Assembly: GCA_052174015.1 (NCBI GenBank)
Contig: JBQMXM010000005.1
Span: forward strand, 1-63,987
Direction: 5' to 3'
DNA length: 63,987 nucleotides
From: JABCPO02 sp052174015
GTDB lineage: Bacteria > Bacillota > Clostridia > TANB77 > CAG-508
The notes under the pieces were generated by a model. That model saw nothing but the letters and a program-made list of their open reading frames with translations. It made no database searches and was not told the DNA's origin. Positions within the stretch are counted from its first letter, which is position 1; the number at the start of each line of letters is the position of its first letter. Positions 53,995 through 62,198 of this stretch are shown here, one piece after another. The position numbers and the translations under genes are program-made.

Positions 53995-55461
53995 ATGAAA
54001 GATTTTAAATATCAATTAGATGATTTTAAATTTAATAATTATTATACCACTAATAATGTCAACAATTATGATACTTATACTAAATCTGAATCTGAATCTA
54101 AATTTAATTTTTTTGATGAATTTTCTAATAAGTTTTTAGTACAAAAAGAATTAAATTCATTTGAATTTTTAGATATATATAATAATATGGAAAATGTACG
54201 AAATACATTAAATATTACAGAACAAATATTATTTAATAGTGATATTAATTCATTTTCTGTAACAAATAATGGAGCAAACTATAATCGTGACAGAAACTAT
54301 AATAGAAATAGTTATTCAAGACCAAAATATAGGTCGTCTAGTAGTAGATATACTGTAAGTAATTCAAATAATAGGAATATTCGTAGAAATAAAAATGAAC
54401 AAGTTAAAAATGCTAAAAAACACCTTACTAAAAAGGCTAAAAGTGTAATCGCTGTTACTATTACTGCTGCTGGTTTAATCGGTTGGGTTGCTTTTAAAAA
54501 TGATAATCATACAGTTACAATTACAGATTTAGATAATACAACTAAAACTATGAATATAGCTGATTTAAATACTATTGAAACTAAATCTCCTACTGTAATT
54601 TTTAAAGATGCAAATGATAGAGAAGTTAAAGGTGATTTAAATTGTCTTTTACGTAATTCTAAAAATAGTGATAATGGAATTTTTCAAAAAATGGCTGTTA
54701 TTATCCCTATATTAAAGGGTAAAACTGATTTAGGTATTAATGGTTCTGACTATAATGATGCTGTTCAAAAAGCAATTGAAAACTATCCTGAATTTGAAGA
54801 AGCTATTATGAATCATATTTTAAATGATAATTATGGTAAAGCTTTTAATGATTCTATTGGTACAACTAATCATAGTTTTAATCTTGATACAAATAGAGTT
54901 AAAACTTCTGAAAAAAATACTATTGAATTTGAATCAAAAATTAGTGAAAAAGGAGACCCTGAAAATACAATATCAAATTTAACTCTTCCAGTTGAACTTA
55001 AAGATTCTATTGCAAATGTAAATATTGCATACTCTAGCTATTACAAATTACAAGAGCTATCAAAAAAAGAAAATTTAAGTAAAGAGGATGAAATTATTAA
55101 ACAAAGATGTGAAAAAACAATTATTAATTCAATAAATAATCTAAATGATTATTCTTTCAGTTTAGAAGATTCTGAAATTGAAAAAAGTATAGTTGGTTAT
55201 GATGTTAAAACTAAAAGTTTAGATAATATTATTAAAAGTACTACAAAAGAACTTTTTGACTTAAATATAAAAAAGGATATTGCTGAACCTATGATACATG
55301 ATGAAGTTGATAATACTATCACAGATACTAGAACAAAAGATGAAATTAAAAAAGATCAAGCTGTTGAAAAAGCAATTGAAAGAGAACGCACTCAAAAATG
55401 GCAAGAACAAGAACAAGAAGATAGAAAACATGCTATTTGGGGAGATGACTTAGATAGATAA
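53995..55461 (+). CDS. Single-pass membrane protein of unknown function
   Basis: A 488-residue protein, the only clear gene on the + strand. Residues 1-148 are hydrophilic, rich in Asn, Tyr, Ser and Arg (RDRNYNRNSYSRPKYRSSSS), and probably disordered. A basic stretch (KKHLTKKAKS) leads to one membrane helix near residues 150-167 (VIAVTITAAGLIGWVAF). The C-terminal 320 residues are mixed helix and strand (TVTITDLDNTTKTMNIADLN, KDANDREVKGDLN) and end in a charged coiled coil (KAIERERTQKWQEQEQEDRK). No family recognised. Codon use is like its neighbours. It is preceded by a good SD and followed by a strong terminator. Confidence 0.72.
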   Translation: MKDFKYQLDDFKFNNYYTTNNVNNYDTYTKSESESKFNFFDEFSNKFLVQKELNSFEFLDIYNNMENVRNTLNITEQILFNSDINSFSVTNNGANYNRDRNYNRNSYSRPKYRSSSSRYTVSNSNNRNIRRNKNEQVKNAKKHLTKKAKSVIAVTITAAGLIGWVAFKNDNHTVTITDLDNTTKTMNIADLNTIETKSPTVIFKDANDREVKGDLNCLLRNSKNSDNGIFQKMAVIIPILKGKTDLGINGSDYNDAVQKAIENYPEFEEAIMNHILNDNYGKAFNDSIGTTNHSFNLDTNRVKTSEKNTIEFESKISEKGDPENTISNLTLPVELKDSIANVNIAYSSYYKLQELSKKENLSKEDEIIKQRCEKTIINSINNLNDYSFSLEDSEIEKSIVGYDVKTKSLDNIIKSTTKELFDLNIKKDIAEPMIHDEVDNTITDTRTKDEIKKDQAVEKAIERERTQKWQEQEQEDRKHAIWGDDLDR

Positions 55462-55528
55462 ATTATTATTACTTAGTTTCATTTATTTCTTATATAATAC
55501 TTTAATGTAATATTTAACTTAAATATAT

Positions 55529-55558
55529 AATAACCACCAATTAAATTGGTGGTTATTT
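55529..55558. terminator. Bidirectional terminator between converging genes
   Basis: A perfect 14-base-pair hairpin AATAACCACCAATT/AATTGGTGGTTATT with a one-base centre (smaller loop pairs will open). TTTT follows on the + side and an AT tract on the minus side. It separates the + gene from the converging superoxide reductase gene. Confidence 0.9.
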
Positions 55559-55606
55559 TCAATATATATTATATATTATAAGCACATTATATTATTAATT
55601 ATATTA

Positions 55607-55984
55607 TTATAGATATTTTATTATTTCTGATGCTTCCCAAAGTCCATGTAAATTACAATATTCATATACTCTAAGTACACTTTCAGTTGATGGTATGTTA
55701 AATGTTGCTTTTGGTTCATCTGTTGATTTTAGTTTTTGTATATATGTTCCTTTATTTGTTTCTACTAATATATATAGTATTTGATGTTCTTCTGTCATTG
55801 GGTGTAATACATCTCCAACAACAACTGTTACTTTCTCTCCTTTTATTTTAACTACAGGTACATGTTTTTCTGTTGTTTTATCTGCAGTTTTAGCTTCTAA
55901 CAGTTTTAATCCTGTGGCATTTGATAATACATTATCATTTAATCCTACTACTAATTCTCTATCTTCTGATATATATATATTCAT
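55607..55984 (-). CDS. Superoxide reductase (desulfoferrodoxin/neelaredoxin family)
   Basis: A 125-residue protein with the catalytic iron site of superoxide reductases: EKHVPVVKI near residue 39-47, VLHPMTEEHQILYI near 59-72, and YCNLHGLWEAS near 108-118, giving the four His, one Cys ligand set and the Glu-Lys pair. The N-terminal desulforedoxin region of classical desulfoferrodoxin is still recognisable in length (MNIYISEDRELVVGLNDN ... LKLLEAKTADKTTEKH) but all its cysteines are gone, so only one iron centre is expected. It detoxifies superoxide to peroxide and fits an anaerobic lifestyle. Confidence 0.92.
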   Translation of the reverse strand: MNIYISEDRELVVGLNDNVLSNATGLKLLEAKTADKTTEKHVPVVKIKGEKVTVVVGDVLHPMTEEHQILYILVETNKGTYIQKLKSTDEPKATFNIPSTESVLRVYEYCNLHGLWEASEIIKYL

Positions 55985-56033
55985 TTTTTATCTCCTTTTT
56001 TCTTTATATTTGTCATTATACTTATAATTAATA

Positions 56034-56624
56034 TTATTTAGTTTTAATTACTTCATTTATATTTTCTTTTTCAATATATTCAAATCCTGTAATTATCCAT
56101 ATATTGGTATATCCTGCATATTTTAATGTTTGATATACATTTTGTGATAATTTATATTCATTTGTATATATGTATATTTTTGTATTAAAATCAGGTATCT
56201 TATTACCTAATAATTGTAATGATAAATTATTTATCATTATATCTGTATTTTTTATTTGTATGTTAGGTAATTTTTCTGTTTCTTTTTCATATACATATAT
56301 TATTTTAAATTCTTCTTTATCTTTTTTGTCTGTTTGATTATTCTTAATTTTTTTCTTAATTTGATTTATCACTGTATTTACATCTATCTTATTTTGCATC
56401 TTTAGCTCTTTTTCTAATTTTTCTTGTTCTTCTTCAATTTGTATTTTAGATATCTTATCATTTACCTTATTTGCATGTATTTTTTTATAAAACACATAAT
56501 ATCCTACAAATGATATTATTATTGAAATAATAATTAATACAGCAACTCCCCTTATATTTTTTCTAAGTTTTGCTTTTAAATTAATTTTTGTATGACCATT
56601 ATTCATATTCTTATTTGTTTTCAT
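56034..56624 (-). CDS. Membrane-anchored protein with degenerate rhodanese-like end
   Basis: A 196-residue protein: basic N-terminus, a membrane helix near residues 28-48 (GVAVLIIISIIISFVGYYVF), a Lys/Glu-rich coiled coil (IQIEEEQEKLEKELKMQ), and a C-terminal domain ending KIYIYTNEYKLSQNVYQTLKYAGYTNIWIITGFEYI (read in parts). That end resembles the last third of a rhodanese fold, but the catalytic cysteine position is filled by Asn-Glu, so no sulfur transfer is expected. Function unknown. It is nine bases downstream of the rpe-fba frame. Confidence 0.6.
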   Translation of the reverse strand: MKTNKNMNNGHTKINLKAKLRKNIRGVAVLIIISIIISFVGYYVFYKKIHANKVNDKISKIQIEEEQEKLEKELKMQNKIDVNTVINQIKKKIKNNQTDKKDKEEFKIIYVYEKETEKLPNIQIKNTDIMINNLSLQLLGNKIPDFNTKIYIYTNEYKLSQNVYQTLKYAGYTNIWIITGFEYIEKENINEVIKTK

Positions 56625-56633
56625 AAATTAAAG

Positions 56634-58241
56634 TTATTCCTCCACAGCCATATTTGATGACATAAACACATCTCTCATTTTGTGTTTAACTATTTCTTTT
56701 GCTTTTGCTTTTCCGGCTTCTAAATAATCTCTTTGATTAAATGATGATGGTTTTTCTGCTAGAAATTTACGAATTTGACTTGTAAATGCTAAACGTAAGT
56801 CTGTATCTACATTAATTTTAGATACTCCTCTTTCTGATGCTTCTTTAAGCATTTCATCAGGGCATCCTTTAGCTCCTGGAATTTCTCCACCATACTTATT
56901 ACATTCATCTACTAATTCTTTAATTACTGTTGATGCTCCATGTAATACTATTGGTGTATTTGGTAATAGTTTTGTTACTTCTTCTAATATATCAAATCTT
57001 AGTTTTGCGTCTCCTTTAAACTTATATGCTCCATGACTTGTTCCAATTGCAATTGCTAGTGAATCTACTCCTGTTGCATCTGCAAATTCTTTTGCTTGTT
57101 TTGGATCTGTATATATTGCATTTTCACTTTCAACACTCACTTCATCTTCAACTCCTGCAAGTGTCCCTATTTCTGCTTCTACAGTTACTCCTCTTTCATG
57201 TGCATATTCTACAACTTTTCTTGTTTCACGTACATTTTCTTCATATGGTTTTGATGACATATCTATCATTACTGAAGTATATCCATTATCTATACATTCT
57301 TTTGCAATTTCAAAACTTGCTCCATGGTCTAAGTGTAATGCTATTGGAACTGTTGAGTTTACAGTTGCAGCTTCTACCATTTGCATAATATATTCCATTC
57401 CCATATATTTAATAGCAGATGATGATGTTTGAATTATTACAGGAGATTTTTCTTCTTCTGCAGCTTCTACTATTGCTTGTAATGATTCTAAATTTGTAAA
57501 ATTAAATGCTCCTACTGCATAATTGTTTTCTTTTGCTTTAAGCAACATTTCTTTTGTATTTGTTAACATATTGGCTCTCCTTTTTAATTTTTGTATTTTT
57601 CTTTTGTACTGATTACTAGTTACTATATAGCTACCTACTACAACTTTATCTATTTCAAGTGTGTTTGCAAGCATTATATTTTTATCATTAATTCCACCAT
57701 CTAATATTAATTCTATATCAAAATCTAATTCTCTTAACCTATTTCTAATATTATATATTTTTGGTACCATTTCTTGAATAAATTTTTGTTTTCCATATCC
57801 TGGATTAACAGTCATAATTATTATTTTGTCTAAATATGGCAATACTTCATTAAGTTCTTCTAATGGTGTTTCAGGATTTAATACCATACCTACTTGAATA
57901 TCATATTCTCTAATATATTTTACTACTTCTAATGGTTTTAATCCTTCTTTTTTTATAGCTTCTATATGTACATATATAGTAGTTGGCTCTATAAATGCAA
58001 AAAGGTCAATATTTTTGTATATATCATATGTCATTAAATGTACTTCTTTTTGCATAATACTTACATCTCTTAAAATATTTGCTTTTTTATACATCTCATC
58101 TACATTATCTATTCCTGCAAATCTTCCATCTGTTACATCTATATGAAATGTCTGAATTCCTGCTTCTTCTAATGTATGTATTTTTTTAATGAATGTATCT
58201 TTATCTCCTTCTATATTTAATATTGATAATAATATGTCCAT
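56634..58241 (-). CDS. Ribulose-phosphate 3-epimerase fused in frame to class II fructose-bisphosphate aldolase
   Basis: One 535-codon frame. Residues 1-224 are ribulose-5-phosphate epimerase: FHIDVTDGRF (His-x-Asp metal ligands), VHLMTYD, MTVNPGYGKQKFI and ILDGGIN. Residues 225-535 are a complete class II aldolase: VGAFNFTNLES, IALHLDHGASFE (zinc His), VEAEIGTLAG, AIGTSHGAYK, IVLHGAST, and KINVDTDLRLAF. The aldolase part begins MLTNTKEML at 57569, and the linker codons there spell GGAG seven bases before that ATG. So fba has kept its own ribosome site inside the fusion, and both a fused and a free aldolase could be made. The join may be as simple as loss of the rpe stop codon. The epimerase normally follows prpC-prkC-rsgA, which fits its place here. 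Confidence 0.9.
   Translation of the reverse strand: MDILLSILNIEGDKDTFIKKIHTLEEAGIQTFHIDVTDGRFAGIDNVDEMYKKANILRDVSIMQKEVHLMTYDIYKNIDLFAFIEPTTIYVHIEAIKKEGLKPLEVVKYIREYDIQVGMVLNPETPLEELNEVLPYLDKIIIMTVNPGYGKQKFIQEMVPKIYNIRNRLRELDFDIELILDGGINDKNIMLANTLEIDKVVVGSYIVTSNQYKRKIQKLKRRANMLTNTKEMLLKAKENNYAVGAFNFTNLESLQAIVEAAEEEKSPVIIQTSSSAIKYMGMEYIMQMVEAATVNSTVPIALHLDHGASFEIAKECIDNGYTSVMIDMSSKPYEENVRETRKVVEYAHERGVTVEAEIGTLAGVEDEVSVESENAIYTDPKQAKEFADATGVDSLAIAIGTSHGAYKFKGDAKLRFDILEEVTKLLPNTPIVLHGASTVIKELVDECNKYGGEIPGAKGCPDEMLKEASERGVSKINVDTDLRLAFTSQIRKFLAEKPSSFNQRDYLEAGKAKAKEIVKHKMRDVFMSSNMAVEE
57567..57580 (-). promoter_or_regulatory. Internal ribosome site and ATG for the aldolase part
   Basis: Minus strand GGAG (57580-57577), seven bases, ATG (57569-57567), in frame with the epimerase. 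Translation from here gives a 311-residue aldolase, the normal family length. Confidence 0.65.
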
Positions 58242-58374
58242 TCTATCCCTCTTTTTCTTTTGTTATATATTACATGTTATATTTTATATTATTTATTGTT
58301 TATTACTTATTACTTATTAATTATTAATTATTATTTAATTTTATTCTTAATTTAACTTTATATTTTTAATTTTT

Positions 58375-60294
58375 TTAATTTGATATATTCCAAGTTGTCT
58401 TATCTTTTAAGTTAATATAGTCATCATATTTTAAGTTTGAATTTATATATATATTTATTCTAACTCTTCCAAGTGCTGATATATTTACTTCTAAGTTTGG
58501 ATCTCCTTTTCTAATCATTTTTTCTTCTATTTTTTTATCATCTGCTATTACTTTTATTGTTGCTTCTGATAAATCTTTTAAGAAACTGTCTACATTAATT
58601 ATCGCTTTACCTCTAATTAGTTTTGGAACTTTATTTATTTTAATTGTTACTTTTTCTTTTTCTTTTATCTTAGTACCTGATGATGGTGATTGTTCTACTA
58701 CAACATCTGCATCTTTATACTCTACATATGTTTCTGAAACTTCTGCAATTAATCCTAATTCTTTTAGTTTGCTTTCTGCTTCTTTTCTTGTTTTTCCTTC
58801 TAAATTTGGAACTTCTACATCTTTTCTAGAACTTCCTTTACTTACAATTATTTTTACTGTATCTTTCTTATTTATTTCACCTTTTTCATTTGCATTATAT
58901 TTTATATCTAAAACTGTCCCTTTTTCTTTTTCTTCATTAAATTGTTCTTCAATACTATATAATATATGTGCTTTTTCTAATTCTTGTTTAATTTCATCTA
59001 ATGATTTCATTTTTAGATTTTCAGGCATTTTTACAACTTCTGGCCCTTTACTAACTACTATTTTAACTTTGCTTCCCTTTTTTATTTTGTAATTAGGTTG
59101 ATATTTTGGCTCTTGTCTAATAACTTCTCCTGCTGGTATTTCATCATTAAATTCTTCTACCACTTCTACAACTAGTCCTAATTCTTCTAGTTCTTTTTTT
59201 GCTTCTTCTAAAGTTTTTCTTTTACCTGTTAAATCTCCTGCTAAATTAGGAATATTAATATCTGAACCTTTTTTGTATTTTAAGATACCAATTGTAGTAA
59301 ACATTGCTATAACTATTAATGTTATTGCTAAAAATATTATTAATAATACTTTTAAATATGGCTTTTCTTCAAAAATACTTTTTTTCTTTTTCTTCTTTTC
59401 TGAAACTGTAGGTATTATTTTAGTAATACTTTTTTTAATACCTCTATCTAAAGTTTTAAAATCTATATCTGGATTTTTAATCAATAATTCTAAATCTTCT
59501 AATAGGTCTATCGCTTTATCATATCTTTCATCTTTATCTTTTTCCATAGCTTTTAAGATAATATAGTTTAATCCTTCTGGTATATCTGGATTGATATTTA
59601 TTGGTTCTATTGGTTTTTCTTGTACTTGTTTTAACGCTACAGATACTGGTGTATCTGCATCAAATGGCACTCTACCTGTTACCATTTCATATAGTACTAT
59701 TCCTAAAGAATATATATCAGATTTTGCATCTGTTGCAGCTCCCTTAGCATGTTCTGGTGAAAAATAGTGTACTGAACCTATTGTATTACCATATGCTGTT
59801 ATTGTTGCATTTGTAACAGCTTTTGCTATTCCAAAATCTGTAACTTTTGCAATACCATCTTCTGTAATTATTATATTGTGTGGCTTTATATCTCTATGTA
59901 TAATTCCATTTTTATGTGCTGTATCAAGTGCAAGTGCCATTTGTTTAGCGATTCCTACAGACCACTTCCAAGATAATTTTCCACTTTCATTAATTATTTC
60001 TTTTAATGTTTTTCCTTTTATTAATTCCATAACAATATAATATAGGTTGTTTCTAACTCCTACATCATATACTGAAACTATATTAGGGTGTATTATTGAA
60101 GCTGCCGCTTGTGCTTCTGCATTAAACCTTTTTATAAATTCTGAATCTGTTGTAAATTCATCTTTTAATACTTTTATTGCTACTTCTCTATTTAATACAT
60201 GACATTTAGCACGGTATACTGTTGCCATTCCACCTATACCTATTTTTTCTAAAATCTCATACCTATTTTCTAACATTTTTCCTTGCAAACTCAT
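58375..60294 (-). CDS. PASTA-domain Ser/Thr protein kinase (PrkC/PknB type)
   Basis: A 639-residue membrane kinase. Kinase domain residues 10-270 with GIGGMATVYRAK, VAIKVLKDE, catalytic HRDIKPHN, DFGIAKA and SPEHAKG. A basic juxtamembrane stretch (SEKKKKKKSIFE), one membrane helix near 316-338, then three PASTA repeats (IPNLAGDLTGKRKTLEEAKK; VKMPENLKMKSLDEIKQELE; VEVPNLEGKTRKEAESKLKE) and a C-terminal beta domain. PASTA repeats bind muropeptides or lipid II and link cell-wall state to growth and spore germination. It is nine bases downstream of its phosphatase gene. Downstream, 58242-58374 is simple AT-rich sequence. Confidence 0.95.
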   Translation of the reverse strand: MSLQGKMLENRYEILEKIGIGGMATVYRAKCHVLNREVAIKVLKDEFTTDSEFIKRFNAEAQAAASIIHPNIVSVYDVGVRNNLYYIVMELIKGKTLKEIINESGKLSWKWSVGIAKQMALALDTAHKNGIIHRDIKPHNIIITEDGIAKVTDFGIAKAVTNATITAYGNTIGSVHYFSPEHAKGAATDAKSDIYSLGIVLYEMVTGRVPFDADTPVSVALKQVQEKPIEPININPDIPEGLNYIILKAMEKDKDERYDKAIDLLEDLELLIKNPDIDFKTLDRGIKKSITKIIPTVSEKKKKKKSIFEEKPYLKVLLIIFLAITLIVIAMFTTIGILKYKKGSDINIPNLAGDLTGKRKTLEEAKKELEELGLVVEVVEEFNDEIPAGEVIRQEPKYQPNYKIKKGSKVKIVVSKGPEVVKMPENLKMKSLDEIKQELEKAHILYSIEEQFNEEKEKGTVLDIKYNANEKGEINKKDTVKIIVSKGSSRKDVEVPNLEGKTRKEAESKLKELGLIAEVSETYVEYKDADVVVEQSPSSGTKIKEKEKVTIKINKVPKLIRGKAIINVDSFLKDLSEATIKVIADDKKIEEKMIRKGDPNLEVNISALGRVRINIYINSNLKYDDYINLKDKTTWNISN

Positions 60295-60303
60295 ATTTTC
60301 TCC

Positions 60304-61038
60304 TTATTTTTTAATAACTATAACAGTTATATTATCTATTCCTCCATTATTATTAGCTTCATCTACTAATTTTTGTGCTATATTCACATCATCTGGTGTA
60401 TTTAATAATATTTCTTTTATTCTATCTTCTTCTACCATATTTGTTAAACCATCTGAACAAATTAATAATGTATCACCTTTTACAAACTTCTTATATATAA
60501 TATCTGCTTCTACAATCATTCCATTACCTATAGCTTTTGTAATCATATTTTTATCTGGATGATTTTTCGCTTCTTCTTTTGAAATTTTGCCTTCATCTAA
60601 TAGTTTTTCTATATAACTATGGTCTTTAGTTAATTTTCTAAATATATCTTTCCTTAACCTATATATTCTACTATCTCCAGCATGTGCTATATATATTTTA
60701 TCTTGAATTATTAATACTACTTCAAGTGTTGCTCCCATTTTTTTGTATTTTTCATCTTCTTTAGATTTTTCATATACAATCATATTTGCATATTCTACAG
60801 CACCATTTATTAGTTTTTGGATGTCTTCTTTATCATTAAATGTAAATTCATAATTATTAACAATATAGCTTTTGGCTGCACTTGTTGCAAGTGCACTTGC
60901 AACTTCTCCTGCATTATGTCCTCCCATACCGTCTGATAATACAAAAATATCTATTCCTAAATTTTCTTCAGGAATATAGTATGAATCTTCATTTAAGTTT
61001 CTTAATTTTCCAACATCTGATTTCGCAAAAATTTTCAT
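60304..61038 (-). CDS. PP2C-type Ser/Thr phosphatase (PrpC/Stp)
   Basis: A 244-residue metal-dependent phosphatase that reverses the adjacent PASTA kinase. N-terminal AKSDVGKLRNLNEDSYY, DGMGGHNAGEVAS near residues 37-49, AHAGDSRIYRL near 116-126, LICSDGLTNMV near 191-201, and GGIDNITVIVI at the end carry the metal-binding Asp/Gly residues. Order rlmN-prpC-prkC is standard for Firmicutes. Eight-base gaps on both sides indicate one operon. Confidence 0.95.
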   Translation of the reverse strand: MKIFAKSDVGKLRNLNEDSYYIPEENLGIDIFVLSDGMGGHNAGEVASALATSAAKSYIVNNYEFTFNDKEDIQKLINGAVEYANMIVYEKSKEDEKYKKMGATLEVVLIIQDKIYIAHAGDSRIYRLRKDIFRKLTKDHSYIEKLLDEGKISKEEAKNHPDKNMITKAIGNGMIVEADIIYKKFVKGDTLLICSDGLTNMVEEDRIKEILLNTPDDVNIAQKLVDEANNNGGIDNITVIVIKK

Positions 61039-61045
61039 AATACTC

Positions 61046-62140
61046 CTATCCTTCTAAACTCTCTAGTTTTTGCTTTCTTAATTGTCCACAAGCTGCATTA
61101 ATATCTTCTCCTAATCTTCTTCTAATTGTTGCAACTATCCCATGTTCATTTAAATAATCTCTAAATTTTAAGATATTTGAAATTTCACTTTCTTTAAATT
61201 TAATCTCATCTATTTGATTTATAGGTATTAAATTTATATGACATTTCATTCCTTTTACTAATTCTATTAATCTTTTTGCATCTTCTATACTATCATTTTC
61301 TCCATCTATCATTGCATATTCAAAAGATATTCTTCTATTTGTTTTTTCTATATAGTATCTACAAGCTTTTAATAATTCACGAATATTATACGCCCTATTA
61401 ACAGGCATTTGCTTGCTTCTTAATTCATCAGTTGTATAATGTAATGAAACAGATAATGTTGTTTGTAATTTTCTATCTGCTAATTCATATATTTTAGGTA
61501 CAATACCTGATGTTGATATACTAATATGTCTCGCCCCTATATTTATAGCGAATGGGTCATTAATAATCTGTAATGCATCTACTACATTATCAAAATTATC
61601 TAATGGTTCTCCAATTCCCATAAACACTATATTTGACACTCTAATCTTTTCTATTCTTTCAACTTTTAATATTTGTTCTACTATTTCACTAACTTCTAAA
61701 TTACCTTGAAACTTTGCCTTTGTAGATGCACAAAACTTACATCCCATTCTGCATCCTTTTTGTGATGAAATACATACAGTATACCCATGATTATATTTCA
61801 TAAGTACTGTTTCTATTGCATCATTGCTTGTAAGTTCAAACAAATATTTTTTTGTACCATCTTTTGATTCAAGTACTGATAATACATTAAAATTTTCTAT
61901 ATAATATATTTCATTTAATTTAGAGATTATATCTTTAGATAAATTAGTCATTTCTTCAAATGAAACTACATTTTTTCTGTATAACCATTCATATATTTGT
62001 TTTGCTCTATACTTTTTATATCCAAGTTCTAATATTTCTTTTTCTAACTTTTCATAAGTTAATGATTTTATACTTTTCTTATCATTCATAATACTTAAAT
62101 TATATATGTATTTTTTAATTTTTTCAATATTTTTAAACAT
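61046..62140 (-). CDS. rlmN: 23S rRNA (adenine-2503-C2)/tRNA methyltransferase RlmN
   Basis: A 364-residue radical-SAM enzyme. Radical-SAM cluster CRMGCKFC near residues 130-137, VFMGIGEPLDNFDNVV, ISTSGIVPKI, LSVSLH, and the C-terminal methyl-carrying cysteine in DINAACGQLR. The N-terminal helical domain has KKYRAKQIYEWLY. Start is uncertain: 62140 has no clear ribosome site, and neither does the ATG at about 62089, so translation may begin at either. First of the rlmN-prpC-prkC operon. Confidence 0.95.
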   Translation of the reverse strand: MFKNIEKIKKYIYNLSIMNDKKSIKSLTYEKLEKEILELGYKKYRAKQIYEWLYRKNVVSFEEMTNLSKDIISKLNEIYYIENFNVLSVLESKDGTKKYLFELTSNDAIETVLMKYNHGYTVCISSQKGCRMGCKFCASTKAKFQGNLEVSEIVEQILKVERIEKIRVSNIVFMGIGEPLDNFDNVVDALQIINDPFAINIGARHISISTSGIVPKIYELADRKLQTTLSVSLHYTTDELRSKQMPVNRAYNIRELLKACRYYIEKTNRRISFEYAMIDGENDSIEDAKRLIELVKGMKCHINLIPINQIDEIKFKESEISNILKFRDYLNEHGIVATIRRRLGEDINAACGQLRKQKLESLEG

Positions 62141-62165
62141 TTATTAACACTAATATATAATAAAA

Positions 62166-62189
62166 AAGCATATCTTTTTTGATATACTT
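62166..62189 (-). terminator. Terminator after mnmA
   Basis: Minus strand AAGTATATC/GATATGCTT (one G-T pair) with an A6 loop, followed by TTTTTATT. Ten bases after the mnmA stop codon. Confidence 0.8.
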
Positions 62190-62198
62190 TCTTATTTA

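Noticed and set aside
58242..58374. TTATTACTTATTA-type near-tandem sequence after pknB considered as a repeat element
   Set aside because: It is short, irregular low-complexity AT sequence of the kind expected at this base composition.
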